Assembly: GCA_964034945.1 (NCBI GenBank)
Contig: OZ035962.1
Location: 50,214,231 to 50,278,230, forward strand
Length of the DNA stretch: 64,000 nucleotides
Source of the DNA: Chrysopilus asiliformis
Lineage: Eukaryota > Arthropoda > Insecta > Diptera > Rhagionidae
Direction: 5' to 3'
In this document: positions 54,878 to 64,000 of the stretch, piece by piece
Layout of the letters: every line of letters begins with the position of its first letter
Numbering within the stretch: position 1 is the first letter of the stretch
The notes under the pieces: generated by a model
Databases searched by the model: none
What the model saw: only the letters and a program-made list of their open reading frames with translations
Told to the model about the DNA's origin: nothing
Translations under genes and position numbers: made by a program

Positions 54878-57169
54878 CATTTCGGCAGCTCTCAACTCTG
54901 GAGTTGTCAAATACGATGGGTAAGTGCCGATTCTTCGCGAGCGATTGATAAATCGACGACAGTATGCGACGATACGATTGATACGAGGCCATGACGATAT
55001 CTTGTCGATGAACGATTCGATTTCATTTGATACTGCCGGTCGAGCGTGGAAGGAATCGATATATGACCGCTTAAGTTCTTGGTTGACTTCTTCAAGGACA
55101 TCTTGTTCTTCAGTTGTTGATGACAGAGGCCAAGAACTAGGTGGTTCTGATAGCCATTGTGGTCCGTGCCACCACAACTGATGACTGATGAGTAATGAGG
55201 GTAACATACCCCGCGACGCACAATCTGCTGGATTGGTGTTGCCTTTTACATGCCTCCAGCACCTTCGAGGGAGATTCGATAAAATTTCGGAAGTTCTATT
55301 CGCAACAAAGGTGTTCAACGAACGAGGAACTCCCGATAGCCAGTCAAGGACTATCCTTGAATCAGTCCAAGCTGCAAATTTGTCCATTGACAGTGAGCTG
55401 GAAAGTCGACTGTAGAGACGGGACAGCAATAATGCGGCGCACAATTCGAGTCTAGGAATTGTGATTTGTTTCAAAGGTGCAACCTTGGTTTTAGACGCTA
55501 CTAGAATGACTTGTATGTTACCTTGGGCATCTACACTGCGACAGTAGATAACAGCGGCATAAGCCTTTTCGGAGGCGTCCGAAAACCCATGAAACTCCAC
55601 ACTTTCAGATTGCCACAACATCCTCGAAACCGTGATATTTTGTAAAATAGATAGTTCACAGCGTAACTTTGTCCAACGCTCAGCTAACGTTGGCGGCAAC
55701 TCATCATCCCAACCAACAGTGGTCAACCACAACTCTTGGAAGAGTATTTTGATCATTACAATGCTTGGTGCTAAGAACCCTAGTGGGTCAAATATACGTG
55801 ATGCATCGGAGAGTAAACTTCTTTTAGTGCATTTGAAAGCTGAAGATATATTTACGAGGTAGGTGAACGTGTCTGCGAAGGGATCCCAGCACAGACCGAG
55901 CACCTTGACCAAAGTTGACGTATCCAAGTCCAGATTTGACATTCGACGATCATGCTCGGCGATAGACGTGAGTAGTGGCCAACAATTACTACTCCACTTA
56001 CGCAAGGTGAAACCTCCTTTGGATAAGAGTGACGTCAAATCCTCCTTCAAGTTCTGTAGCTCTTCGATGGAATCTGAACCAGTCATCACGTCATCTACAT
56101 AGAAATCGTTCATTAAAACCTCAGCTGCTTTGGGATGCTCATCCTTATGGTCGATTGCTAGTTGTTTTAGGGTTCTAATAGCGAGGAATGGAGCGGAAGT
56201 TGTTCCGTAGGTAACCGTACAGAGACGATATTGTTCGATTGGTTTGTCAGTAGACTCACGCCAAACGATGCGCTGAAAATCTCGATGCTTCTCTGCAACC
56301 CAAATTTGTCGAAACATCTTCTCTAGGTCAGCTGTAAATACGTATCGATGTCTACGAAAGCGAGTACTTACGGTTAGGATGTCTCGGTGTAGTGCAGGTC
56401 CGGCTGCTAAATACTGGTTTAGGCTTTTACGATTGCTTGTGGGGGCTGAACCGTTAAACACTACACGTAACTTGGTCTTTGAGCCTTCATTTTTCAAAAT
56501 TGCGTGATGCGGCAAATAGTACGAAAATGCGCGTTGGCGTTCACTAGGTTCTATCAAGGACATATGACCAAGCGACAGATATTCTGCCATAAACGAAACA
56601 TACTGTCTCTTTAAATTTTCATCGGTCGCGAATTTGCGCTCCACAGACAACAAACACTTAACTGCTCCGAGCTCAGATTTCCCTAAATCAACCGATTGCG
56701 TATTAAACGGTAATTCCACAACATATTTCCCGTCACTGGACCGAGAGTGTGTTTCAGCGAAATGATTATCCACTTTTAACTCTTCGTCGTTGAAATTAGT
56801 TTCGAAAGTAGGAGCTTCTACTTCCCAAAATCTTTCCAGAGATTTGTCTAGATCAACCTCAGCCAGATGTGACACTAGTGAATGTGAGAGTTGATCTTCG
56901 TTGAATAGACGCTTGTTGGCTTCACCTGCCACGATCCATCCGAAGATGGTGGAAATAGCAGTGAGTTTCCGTTGATTGACAGGCGAAGTTTGTTGTTTTA
57001 AAATCTTGAACATAGGTCCGGCGCCTAATAAGATATCTATTTTTCCTGGTGTTGCAAAACTAGGATCTGCTAGCGGCAAACCTTGAAAACTAGAAGTTTC
57101 GGAAGCACAACGAAAGCTTGGAACTAGATTTGTCAATTTCCGCATGACATAAGCACTAAGTTCGATAGA
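54878..57169 (-). pseudogene. BEL/Pao pol fragment (reverse transcriptase, RNase H)
   Basis: Open for about 760 codons with no internal stop. Begins in the region after the protease (SIELSAYVMRKLTN; LPLADPSF; DILLGAGPMF), then the reverse transcriptase with KTKLRVVFNGSA, FTADLEKMFRQIWV, YGTTSAPFLA and the catalytic NDFYVDDVMTG, then RNase H with FHGFSDASEKAYAAV, AAWTDSRIVLDWL and HVKGNTNPADCASRG. It ends at LTTPELRAAEM, before the integrase. No LTRs. The frame runs on into hAT-E sequence to 54572, giving an 857-codon hybrid frame. Confidence 0.9.
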
Positions 57170-57734
57170 CTCAAAACAAAATCATCTAAATGTCCTCCAA
57201 AAAAACTTTTTAAATACGGATCTTAGTTTTTTAGTTATTTAAATAAAAGCGCAAATTATTTGACTTCTGCTGAGGTGGAAGCAATTTTTATTTTGCATCC
57301 ACATTTTCTCTTTTCTCCAGTCGTTAACGTAGGTTCTCATCTCTTAAAATTCAGTTTCATCTCTCTTCGTACAAAACTCATAGATGCAACAATAATTTCT
57401 GCTTCCACCACACAGTTTCAAAGGCAAGTTAAGAAATTCTCTCTTTTTTTAAAGGCATTCGCGTTTGAATATATCACGACTGTATGATAAAATCCATTTT
57501 GTGCCGTACTGAAGCTACAAAGGGCACAAAACAGTAACTCTAACAATAAACTCAAACTTAATTATGATCGAATTTGAAAAAAAAAATGTTTCAACTTACA
57601 AACTCAGTTACCAATATTTTTGTGAGATTTGTAAGGGATGCAATGCATCCCTTGCATCCAATGACGCCACGCCCCTGAATTCAAGCTAATGGTTTCATAA
57701 ATAAATAATTAAATGTTAAAAAAATTTAGATTTA

Positions 57735-58270
57735 TTGTATTATGATTTATAATTTATGATGATAAATATTTGATAAATGTTCGTTGTCCTTTGGTTCGTT
57801 GTCCTTTGGTGTTCCATCAACACATCCTATAGGTCCAGGGAAGGAAAATTTTTCGTAAAAATAACTTTTCGATTGCGATTTTTCTTGGCTGGCCAGTCGG
57901 AAAGTTATCCATTTTGGACAAATTTTTTTCCATCGCATTTAGGACGCTTTGAAGCAATCCCGACAACGTAGATTGTGTCATACCAACAAATTGTGAAAGG
58001 TAAATAAATTATATTATTTATTTCCTTAAAATTATATGACGCGGTTAAACCGAAAATTTCGTAAATAATAATTATGTCCAACCGTGAAAGCCTCAAATCG
58101 TATTTAATACAACTTATTTTTGATACGCGCCTTTTGCAAATAATCCTAGAACAGCTGCAAGTTGAAGAGTGTTGGAGATGCTGGTAGACCGAACACGTTC
58201 TTTTAGCTCTGAATTAATTTCTTCTAAAATATATTTAAATGCCGGTTTAGACAACCGAAATAGCTTGATA
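57735..58270 (-). pseudogene. PIF/Harbinger (HARBI1-like) transposase relic
   Basis: The minus strand reads FIKLFRLSKPAFKYILEEIN, ISNTLQLAAVLGLFAKGAYQ, then about 100 bp without coding match (an intron or decay), then FVGMTQSTLSGLLQSVLNAM and, after a frameshift, FSFPGPIGCVDGT. The last motif is the first catalytic Asp of the Harbinger DDE domain; the others are its helix-turn-helix region. The rest of the DDE domain is gone. Confidence 0.8.
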
Positions 58271-59819
58271 AATCTATTTTTTTAAAAATACCAAAAAGGT
58301 GGTTTTAATACATTTGGTTTTCATTATTTACAATTTTGGAGGCAGTGCAACGGATCACTTTTATCCCGTCAAGATTTTCTGATAATCCTTGGACTGGAAA
58401 CACCGTCATCACTGACATCGAGAAAATGCCCGACACTTATCATTTTTTCAACAACAAAAAAAGGAGAAAATAGTAAATTATTTAAAATTGTAGGGGAAAG
58501 TGGTCACCCTTCGTACACTTTTTGTGTTTTTGATTGTAATGTCGTGCATAACGCTCAAATTACTGTCTATTTCGTTTAACTGGATATTATAGATATCCAG
58601 CTAATACAATGATATCAAAAATAATATGAAAATCAACTAATAATTAAACAGTTTGCTTTTTGCCACAAGTCGAAAATTGTACGAATCTACCCCCCTAGTG
58701 GGGCACTTTCGTACATATCATGGGGAATCTATGGGAAGCATATATATATACGAAATAAAACAAGAATAAAACATAAAAAGTTAAAAAACCAATCTTTATT
58801 AAATTCAGCAAAAAATCGCAGAAAAAATCTTTCAAATTGAGTCTTTTTAAGTAAATAACATAAAATAATTCAATAAGCGAAAAAAAAACATAAAACTTAA
58901 AACAATTCAAAAATTAAAAATAAATAACTCATAATAACGAAAAATACATTTTCATCACTTCACATTATAAGTGCCCAAATCAATTGGAAATTTAAACATA
59001 CCAAAAGTTCTAGCACGAATGTGCCCCATTTTTTTCTCCACGAATGTGTCCCAAACCAAATACTGAATAAGTAACTTTTCTGGAAAACGGTAATACATAA
59101 ACACGATTTTTATTCAACAAATTAATTTTTAGTCACTTTTCCTCACTGAAAAAAATATTGTTAGCTGTACTTACTGTGAAAAAATATATTATATCACGAC
59201 TGGAAAATAAGGGCACCAATTTATTTTTCGCGCGAAAAAACAGATAGGTCCTGGTTTTTCCACTCGCTGCAATGAAATTGAAGTCAAACTTCGCTGACAC
59301 GTGGCTGGGTTAATATACAGAAAAAACATGTGTGGACATGTTCTGAGTTGGAGCTATGGATTGAAAAATATTCGATGTACGAATGTGCCCCGCGTACGAA
59401 TGGTGACCACTTTCCCCTATAGCTAATATTGACAGCTAAATATGTATAAGCACGTATTTATCAAGCTACCAGCAGGTTCCTTGTTTTCGATTAATTTATG
59501 GCAGTACATTTTACTCGAAACGAAAATTTTACATAATACCAATGAAATCCGTTTTCGAGTGCGGTGTTCGAGATAAGGCCCCTATAGTGAATTTTTTTCC
59601 TATTTTCCCTATATGTATTTTTTTTTTTAAAAAGTGCATAATTTTACAGAGATTTTCAAAAAACTGAATTTTTTCAAATTTTTTTTTTGAAAAACCTTTA
59701 ACTCCTTAGAGCCTGTTTAGACGCGGTGTGTTTTCGTTCGTTTCGTTAAAGTTGATTGGCGCGGGGTACTGTGGGAATGACGATAGGAAAAGACGAACGA
59801 AAACTAAAATTCCCACCGT
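58078..59819. repeat. Segmental triplication, unit 1 (1.74 kb)
   Basis: Begins CCAACCGTGAAAGCCTCAAA and ends ..AAATTCCCACCGT. Includes 572 bp (about 58123-58694) missing from units 2 and 3. Confidence 0.85.
58493..59417. mobile_element. TA-flanked MITE H
   Basis: 925 bp with inverted ends GGGGAAAGTGGTCACCCTTC / GAATGGTGACCACTTTCCCC and TA duplications (58491-58492, 59418-59419). Repeats of a CGTACGAATGTGCCCC-like motif inside. Non-coding; the Phe/Tyr-rich minus-strand frames are AT-rich artefacts. Shares the GGGGAA tip and TA target with MITE Q. Confidence 0.85.
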
Positions 59820-60985
59820 CCAACCGTGAAAGCCTCAAATCGTATTTAATACAACTTATTTTTGAGTGGGACACTTTCGTACATATCATGGGGAATCTAT
59901 GGGAAGCATATATATATACGAAATAAAACAAGAATAAAACATAAAAAGTTAAAAAACCAATCTTTATTAAATTCAGCAAAAAATCGCAGAAAAAATCTTT
60001 CAAATTGAGTCTTTTTGAGTAAATAACATAAAATAATTCAATAAGCGAAAAAAAACATAAAACTTAAAACAATTCAAAAATTAAAAATAAATAACTCATA
60101 ATAACGAAAAATACATTTTCATCACTTCACATTATAAGTGCCCAAATCAATTGGAAATTTAAACATACCAAAAGTTCTAGCACGAATGTGCCCCATTTTT
60201 TTCTCCACGAATGTGTCCCAAACCAAATACTGAATAAGTAACTTTTCTGGAAAACGGTAATACATAAACACGATTTTTATTCAACAAATTAATTTTTAGT
60301 CACTTTTCCTCACTGAAAAAAATATTGTTAGCTGTACTTACTGTGAAAAAATATATTATATCACGACTGGAAAATAAGGGCACCAATTTATTTTTCGCGC
60401 GAAAAAACAGATAGGTCCTGGTTTTTCCACTCGCTGCAATGAAATTGAAGTCAAACTTCGCTGACACGTGGCTGGGTTAATATACAGAAAAAACATGTGT
60501 GGACATGTTCTGAGTTGGAGCTATGGATTGAAAAATATTCGATGTACGAATGTGCCCCGCGTACGAATGGTGACCACTTTCCCCTATAGCTAATATTGAC
60601 AGCTAAATATGTATAAGCACGTATTTATCAAGCTACCAGCAGGTTCCTTGTTTTCGATTAATTTATGGCAGTACATTTTACTCGAAACGAAAATTTTACA
60701 TGATACCAATGAAATCCGTTTTCGAGTGCGGTGTTCGAGATAAGGTCCCTATAGTGAATTTTTTTCCTATTTTCCCTATATGTATTTTTTTTTTAAAAAG
60801 TGCATAATTTTACAGAGATTTTCAAAAAACTGAATTTTTTCAAATTTTTTTTTTGAAAAACCTTTAACTCCTTAGAGCCTGTTTAGACGCGGTGTGTTTT
60901 CGTTCGTTTCGTTAAAGTTGATTGGCGCGGGGTACTGTGGGAATGACGATAGGAAAAGACGAACGAAAACTAAAATTCCCACCGT
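59820..60985. repeat. Segmental triplication, unit 2 (1,166 bp)
   Basis: Contains only the right three quarters of MITE H (to 60584), the F' right end and the left part of MITE M. Confidence 0.85.
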
Positions 60986-62151
60986 CCAACCGTGAAAGCC
61001 TCAAATCGTATTTAATACAACTTATTTTTGAGTGGGGCACTTTCGTACATATCATGGGGAATCTATGGGAAGCATATATATATACGAAATAAAACAAGAA
61101 TAAAACATAAAAAGTTAAAAAACCAATCTTTATTAAATTCAGCAAAAAATCGCAGAAAAAATCTTTCAAATTGAGTCTTTTTAAGTAAATAACATAAAAT
61201 AATTCAATAAGCGAAAAAAAAACATAAAACTTAAAACAATTCAAAAATTAAAAATAAATAACTCATAATAACGAAAAATACATTTTCATCACTTCACATT
61301 ATAAGTGCCCAAATCAATTGGAAATTTAAACATACCAAAAGTTCTAGCACGAATGTGCCCCATTTTTTTCTCCACGAATGTGTCCCAAACCAAATACTGA
61401 ATAAGTAACTTTTCTGGAAAACGGTAATACATAAACACGATTTTTATTCAACAAATTAATTTTTAGTCACTTTTCCTCACTGAAAAAAATATTGTTAGCT
61501 GTACTTACTGTGAAAAAATATATTATATCACGACTGGAAAATAAGGGCACCAATTTATTTTTCGCGCGAAAAAACAGATAGGTCCTGGTTTTTCCACTCG
61601 CTGCAATGAAATTGAAGTCAAACTTCGCTGACACGTGGCTGGGTTAATATACAGAAAAAACATGTGTGGACATGTTCTGAGTTGGAGCTATGGATTGAAA
61701 AATATTCGATGTACGAATGTGCCCCGCGTACGAATGGTGACCACTTTCCCCTATAGCTAATATTGACAGCTAAATATGTATAAGCACGTATTTATCAAGC
61801 TACCAGCAGGTTCCTTGTTTTCGATTAATTTATGGCAGTACATTTTACTCGAAACGAAAATTTTACATAATACCAATGAAATCCGTTTTCGAGTGCGGTG
61901 TTCGAGATAAGGCCCCTATAGTGAATTTTTTTCCTATTTTCCCTATATGTATTTTTTTTTTTAAAAAGTGCATAGTTTTACAGAGATTTTCAAAAAACTG
62001 AATTTTTTCAATTTTTTTTTTTGAAAAACCTTTAACTCCTTAGAGCCTGTTTAGACGCGGTGTGTTTTCGTTCGTTTCGTTAAAGTTGATTGGCGCGGGG
62101 TACTGTGGGAATGACGATAGGAAAAGACGAACGAAAACTAAAATTCCCACC
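60986..62151. repeat. Segmental triplication, unit 3
   Basis: As unit 2, and then continues beyond the junction point into the complete MITE M. Confidence 0.85.
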
Positions 62152-62262
62152 GTGAAAATAAAGCGGAACAGTGCCTGATTGGTTGTTAAGGAACCAAAAT
62201 ACGTTCGTTAAAAATCTGCGTGTAAACACGAACGATAAAAAGAGAGTCGTGTATACTGGCTC
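62043..62262. mobile_element. MITE M with TTA duplication (Harbinger-type)
   Basis: 220 bp from GAGCCTGTTTAGACGC to ..TATACTGGCTC with TTA on both sides (62040-62042, 62263-62265). The inner inverted parts include CGTTCG/CGAACG. In units 1 and 2 it is cut at CCCACCGT by the tandem junction. Confidence 0.7.
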
Positions 62263-62446
62263 TTAAGACCGCAGGGTCATATATGACCCCACCAGTTATT
62301 GTACAAAGAATCTAATTTATTTGAGAAGAATAGTTCAAAGTTATTTTTGAGATACATTCCGATTAGGTAAGCATGTAGGGAGTTTCAAAAAAGGTATTTA
62401 AAAAACATAACAAAAGCTATAATTGCCAAACTGGCAATCATTGGAG

Positions 62447-62989
62447 ACCCGTATGGTGATATTCTTATCAAAATTCGAACAGTTATACCAAAATTCCACT
62501 TTGAAGTCAAACTTTCCAATAAGATTTTTTTAAATTTATTCCAATCGGATTTTGATGTATGGGAGTTTTATGTAGAATCATATTCTAAATAACTTTTGTT
62601 CTTGCACTTTTTTGATAAGATGCACCGTTTTTGAGATATTCGCAAAAAAACGTTTTCGTTCGTATGGGGGGTACCCCCCTAATGGTCCATTTTTGCCCAT
62701 TAACGAACTTAGCCTCGCATTTTACGAAAAACGGATCCACGCAAAATTTCAAGTCTCTAGCTCAATCCGTGCGCCTGCAATCTGCGCCACAGACAGACAG
62801 ACAGACGGACGGACGGACGGACAGACGGACGGACAGACAGACAGACAGACAGACGGACGGACATGCAAAATTCAATTTTTTTTATCATTCTAAACACACT
62901 GGTGTAATTCATTTTTACGTGTGATGACGGGATCTTGGCGTTACAAACGGTAAGGCAAAGTTAATATACCCTTTGGTTTCACCATACGG
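62447..62989 (+). mobile_element. MITE family C, copy 7 (full length)
   Basis: 543 bp from CCCGTATGGTGATATTC to TTTCACCATACGGC. The microsatellite block (62788-62862) alternates CAGA and CGGA. Confidence 0.75.
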
Positions 62990-64000
62990 CTATAAAAAGT
63001 TGTAGGGAGGTACCCTTTGCGGCTACTATCACTTTTCCAAAAGTTTATAGAATACTACGATTTTCGTTCTCGAGTTATTTAAGATACGTACAACGGACAA
63101 ACCGACAGATAAATTCACGGACATCCACATAATTTTGCCCAACTGAAAAGGACTTCGTACTGATCAGAAATTGTCCATATGCTCCCTTAAGTTGGTGTCC
63201 TTCATGAATACAATACGTTCTTTCTTAGTAGAGAAAAGTAAAAAAAACACACTCGGTATCAATTTAATACAGTTGGCACTCCAGATTCAAGAATATTCGA
63301 CAAAGACATAAATCATTCCTAATTGTGATCGATTTTGAATTTAGCAATCTCACTTACTTGACGGGTGCTGTAAACGCATGTTCGGGTTTGGAAACATACC
63401 AAAGATCTATTTCACGAAGAGAGTAGATTGCCGCGAATGTATGATAAAACCAAGCCTTGGCCCTTATAGTCTTATATGTTATTTGGAGTAATCGATTTTA
63501 TTTTAAAAAAAAGGTTACCAATGCCTTTATAAAATTCTACAGGATGTTTTGTTGTAATGAGTAAAATATAAATCTGCGTGAGAAATATCTTAAATATGTT
63601 TTACTCCATTTTCGGTTTTTGCGATTCTTTTGCTATTTGTTGAATTTTTATAATTGTGATTTTTCCTACAAATTGAAGTATTATTAAAAAGCTTACGACT
63701 CTGAAACACGTTTAAGTGTTTTCGAGAGAAAAGTGACACTCCTTATATTCTTTAACTCACGCATACATAGAATACATATCGTATACGCCGCAATGTTAGG
63801 TTTTATGCTTAAAGCTTAACATTGCCGAGGAAAAGTTTATGGAGGACAGCGATTTATGTTAGTTGGCTCTGAGTATTCCTCTAAGAAGCTGGATGGCTGT
63901 CATTCACTTTCAGTGAAAGCTCGCAAATTTTTTCTAAAGAATTTTTCCGGTGCAGCTTGTGACAAAACGTATATTAAAAAATTGAGATTTATGTTACATG
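62990..64000. other. Unassigned sequence
   Basis: No gene, no repeat partner in the window. Possibly host intron or intergenic DNA. Confidence 0.4.

Larger units (their letters stand above)
53854..57677 (-). mobile_element. hAT-like element E2 carrying BEL/Pao pol
   Basis: Inverted ends CAGGGGCGTGGCGTGA / ATGACGCCACGCCCCTG with an exact 8-bp duplication AATTCAAG (53846-53853, 57678-57685). Collinear with E1 except that a 2.3-kb BEL pol fragment replaces six bases (AATTAC-type) of E sequence at 54877/57170. Confidence 0.88.
57690..59581. mobile_element. Diverged F-family Harbinger copy F' with nested MITE H
   Basis: 58361-58490 and 59420-59581 match the F MITE (ACCGTCATCACT, TTTTCGATTAATTTATGGCA) and finish with the F end (GATAAGGCCC, then CTA). 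The transposase relic lies at the other side, so F' may be a remnant of the autonomous partner of F. The left end was not found. Confidence 0.5.

Noticed and set aside
54924..56102. Plus-strand frames opposite BEL pol
   Set aside because: Antisense shadows of the reverse transcriptase frame.
58695..61244. Phe/Tyr/Leu-rich putative membrane proteins repeated three times
   Set aside because: AT-rich MITE H sequence read in one frame; no start context or conservation beyond the tandem repeat itself.

Overview
This is eukaryotic DNA, almost certainly from an insect and possibly a fly. The evidence is a short, canonically spliced exon (9616-9736, +) whose translation matches the PB1 domain of insect atypical protein kinase C, embedded in AT-rich sequence saturated with insect-type transposable elements (TEs). 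There are no operons, rRNA or tRNA genes or CRISPR arrays. Apart from the aPKC exon and one or two weaker exon candidates (872-956 +, 8334-8640 -), everything I can interpret is TE-derived. Transcriptional orientation is therefore mostly that of dead TE genes. The species assignment is inference.

Layout. 1-7200: an old repeat (family K) broken by a foldback-like composite P1 (1756-5554), which carries a dead DD37E mariner, and by foldback element S1 (5672-7012). 7300-13500: a TA microsatellite, a TE protein remnant, the aPKC exon, and copies of repeat families C and D, one D copy holding a piggyBac-type MITE. 13500-21800: a second K copy holding a Harbinger element with TTA target duplication, a degraded LINE, foldback S2, a C copy, a GC-rich hairpin element and another Harbinger-like MITE. 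22050-31500: a 2.4-kb tandem duplication whose second unit runs into a nearly complete copia element (25531-30906, minus strand). 31500-34470: repeat debris and foldback S3.

34476-52389 is the centrepiece: one errantivirus-like (17.6/gypsy-type) provirus with TATA target duplications and gag, pol and env remnants. It has been opened by four independent insertions: a Harbinger MITE, a full LINE with ORF1 and ORF2, a 4.6-kb hAT composite containing a second copy of the P1 payload, and a second hAT element that itself contains a LINE fragment. 53854-57677 is a sister of that last hAT element carrying a 2.3-kb fragment of BEL/Pao pol without LTRs. 57700-62265 contains a Harbinger transposase relic, a TA-flanked MITE and a threefold segmental tandem repeat. 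62447-62989 is another C MITE. The last kilobase is unassigned.

How the parts relate. Shared insertions, target-site duplications and empty-site comparisons between paralogous repeats allow the order of events to be read. The most informative cases are the two K copies, which act as empty sites for each other; the two P composites, which share the same dead mariner at the same site; the two hAT-E copies, with and without captured BEL pol; and the copia duplication, with and without a 948-bp MITE. I found no previously undescribed functional system. The interest lies in the nesting, in composite mobilisation, in a 121/122-bp satellite shared by two TE families, and in a LINE whose ORF1 and ORF2 share one frame separated by a single TAG.
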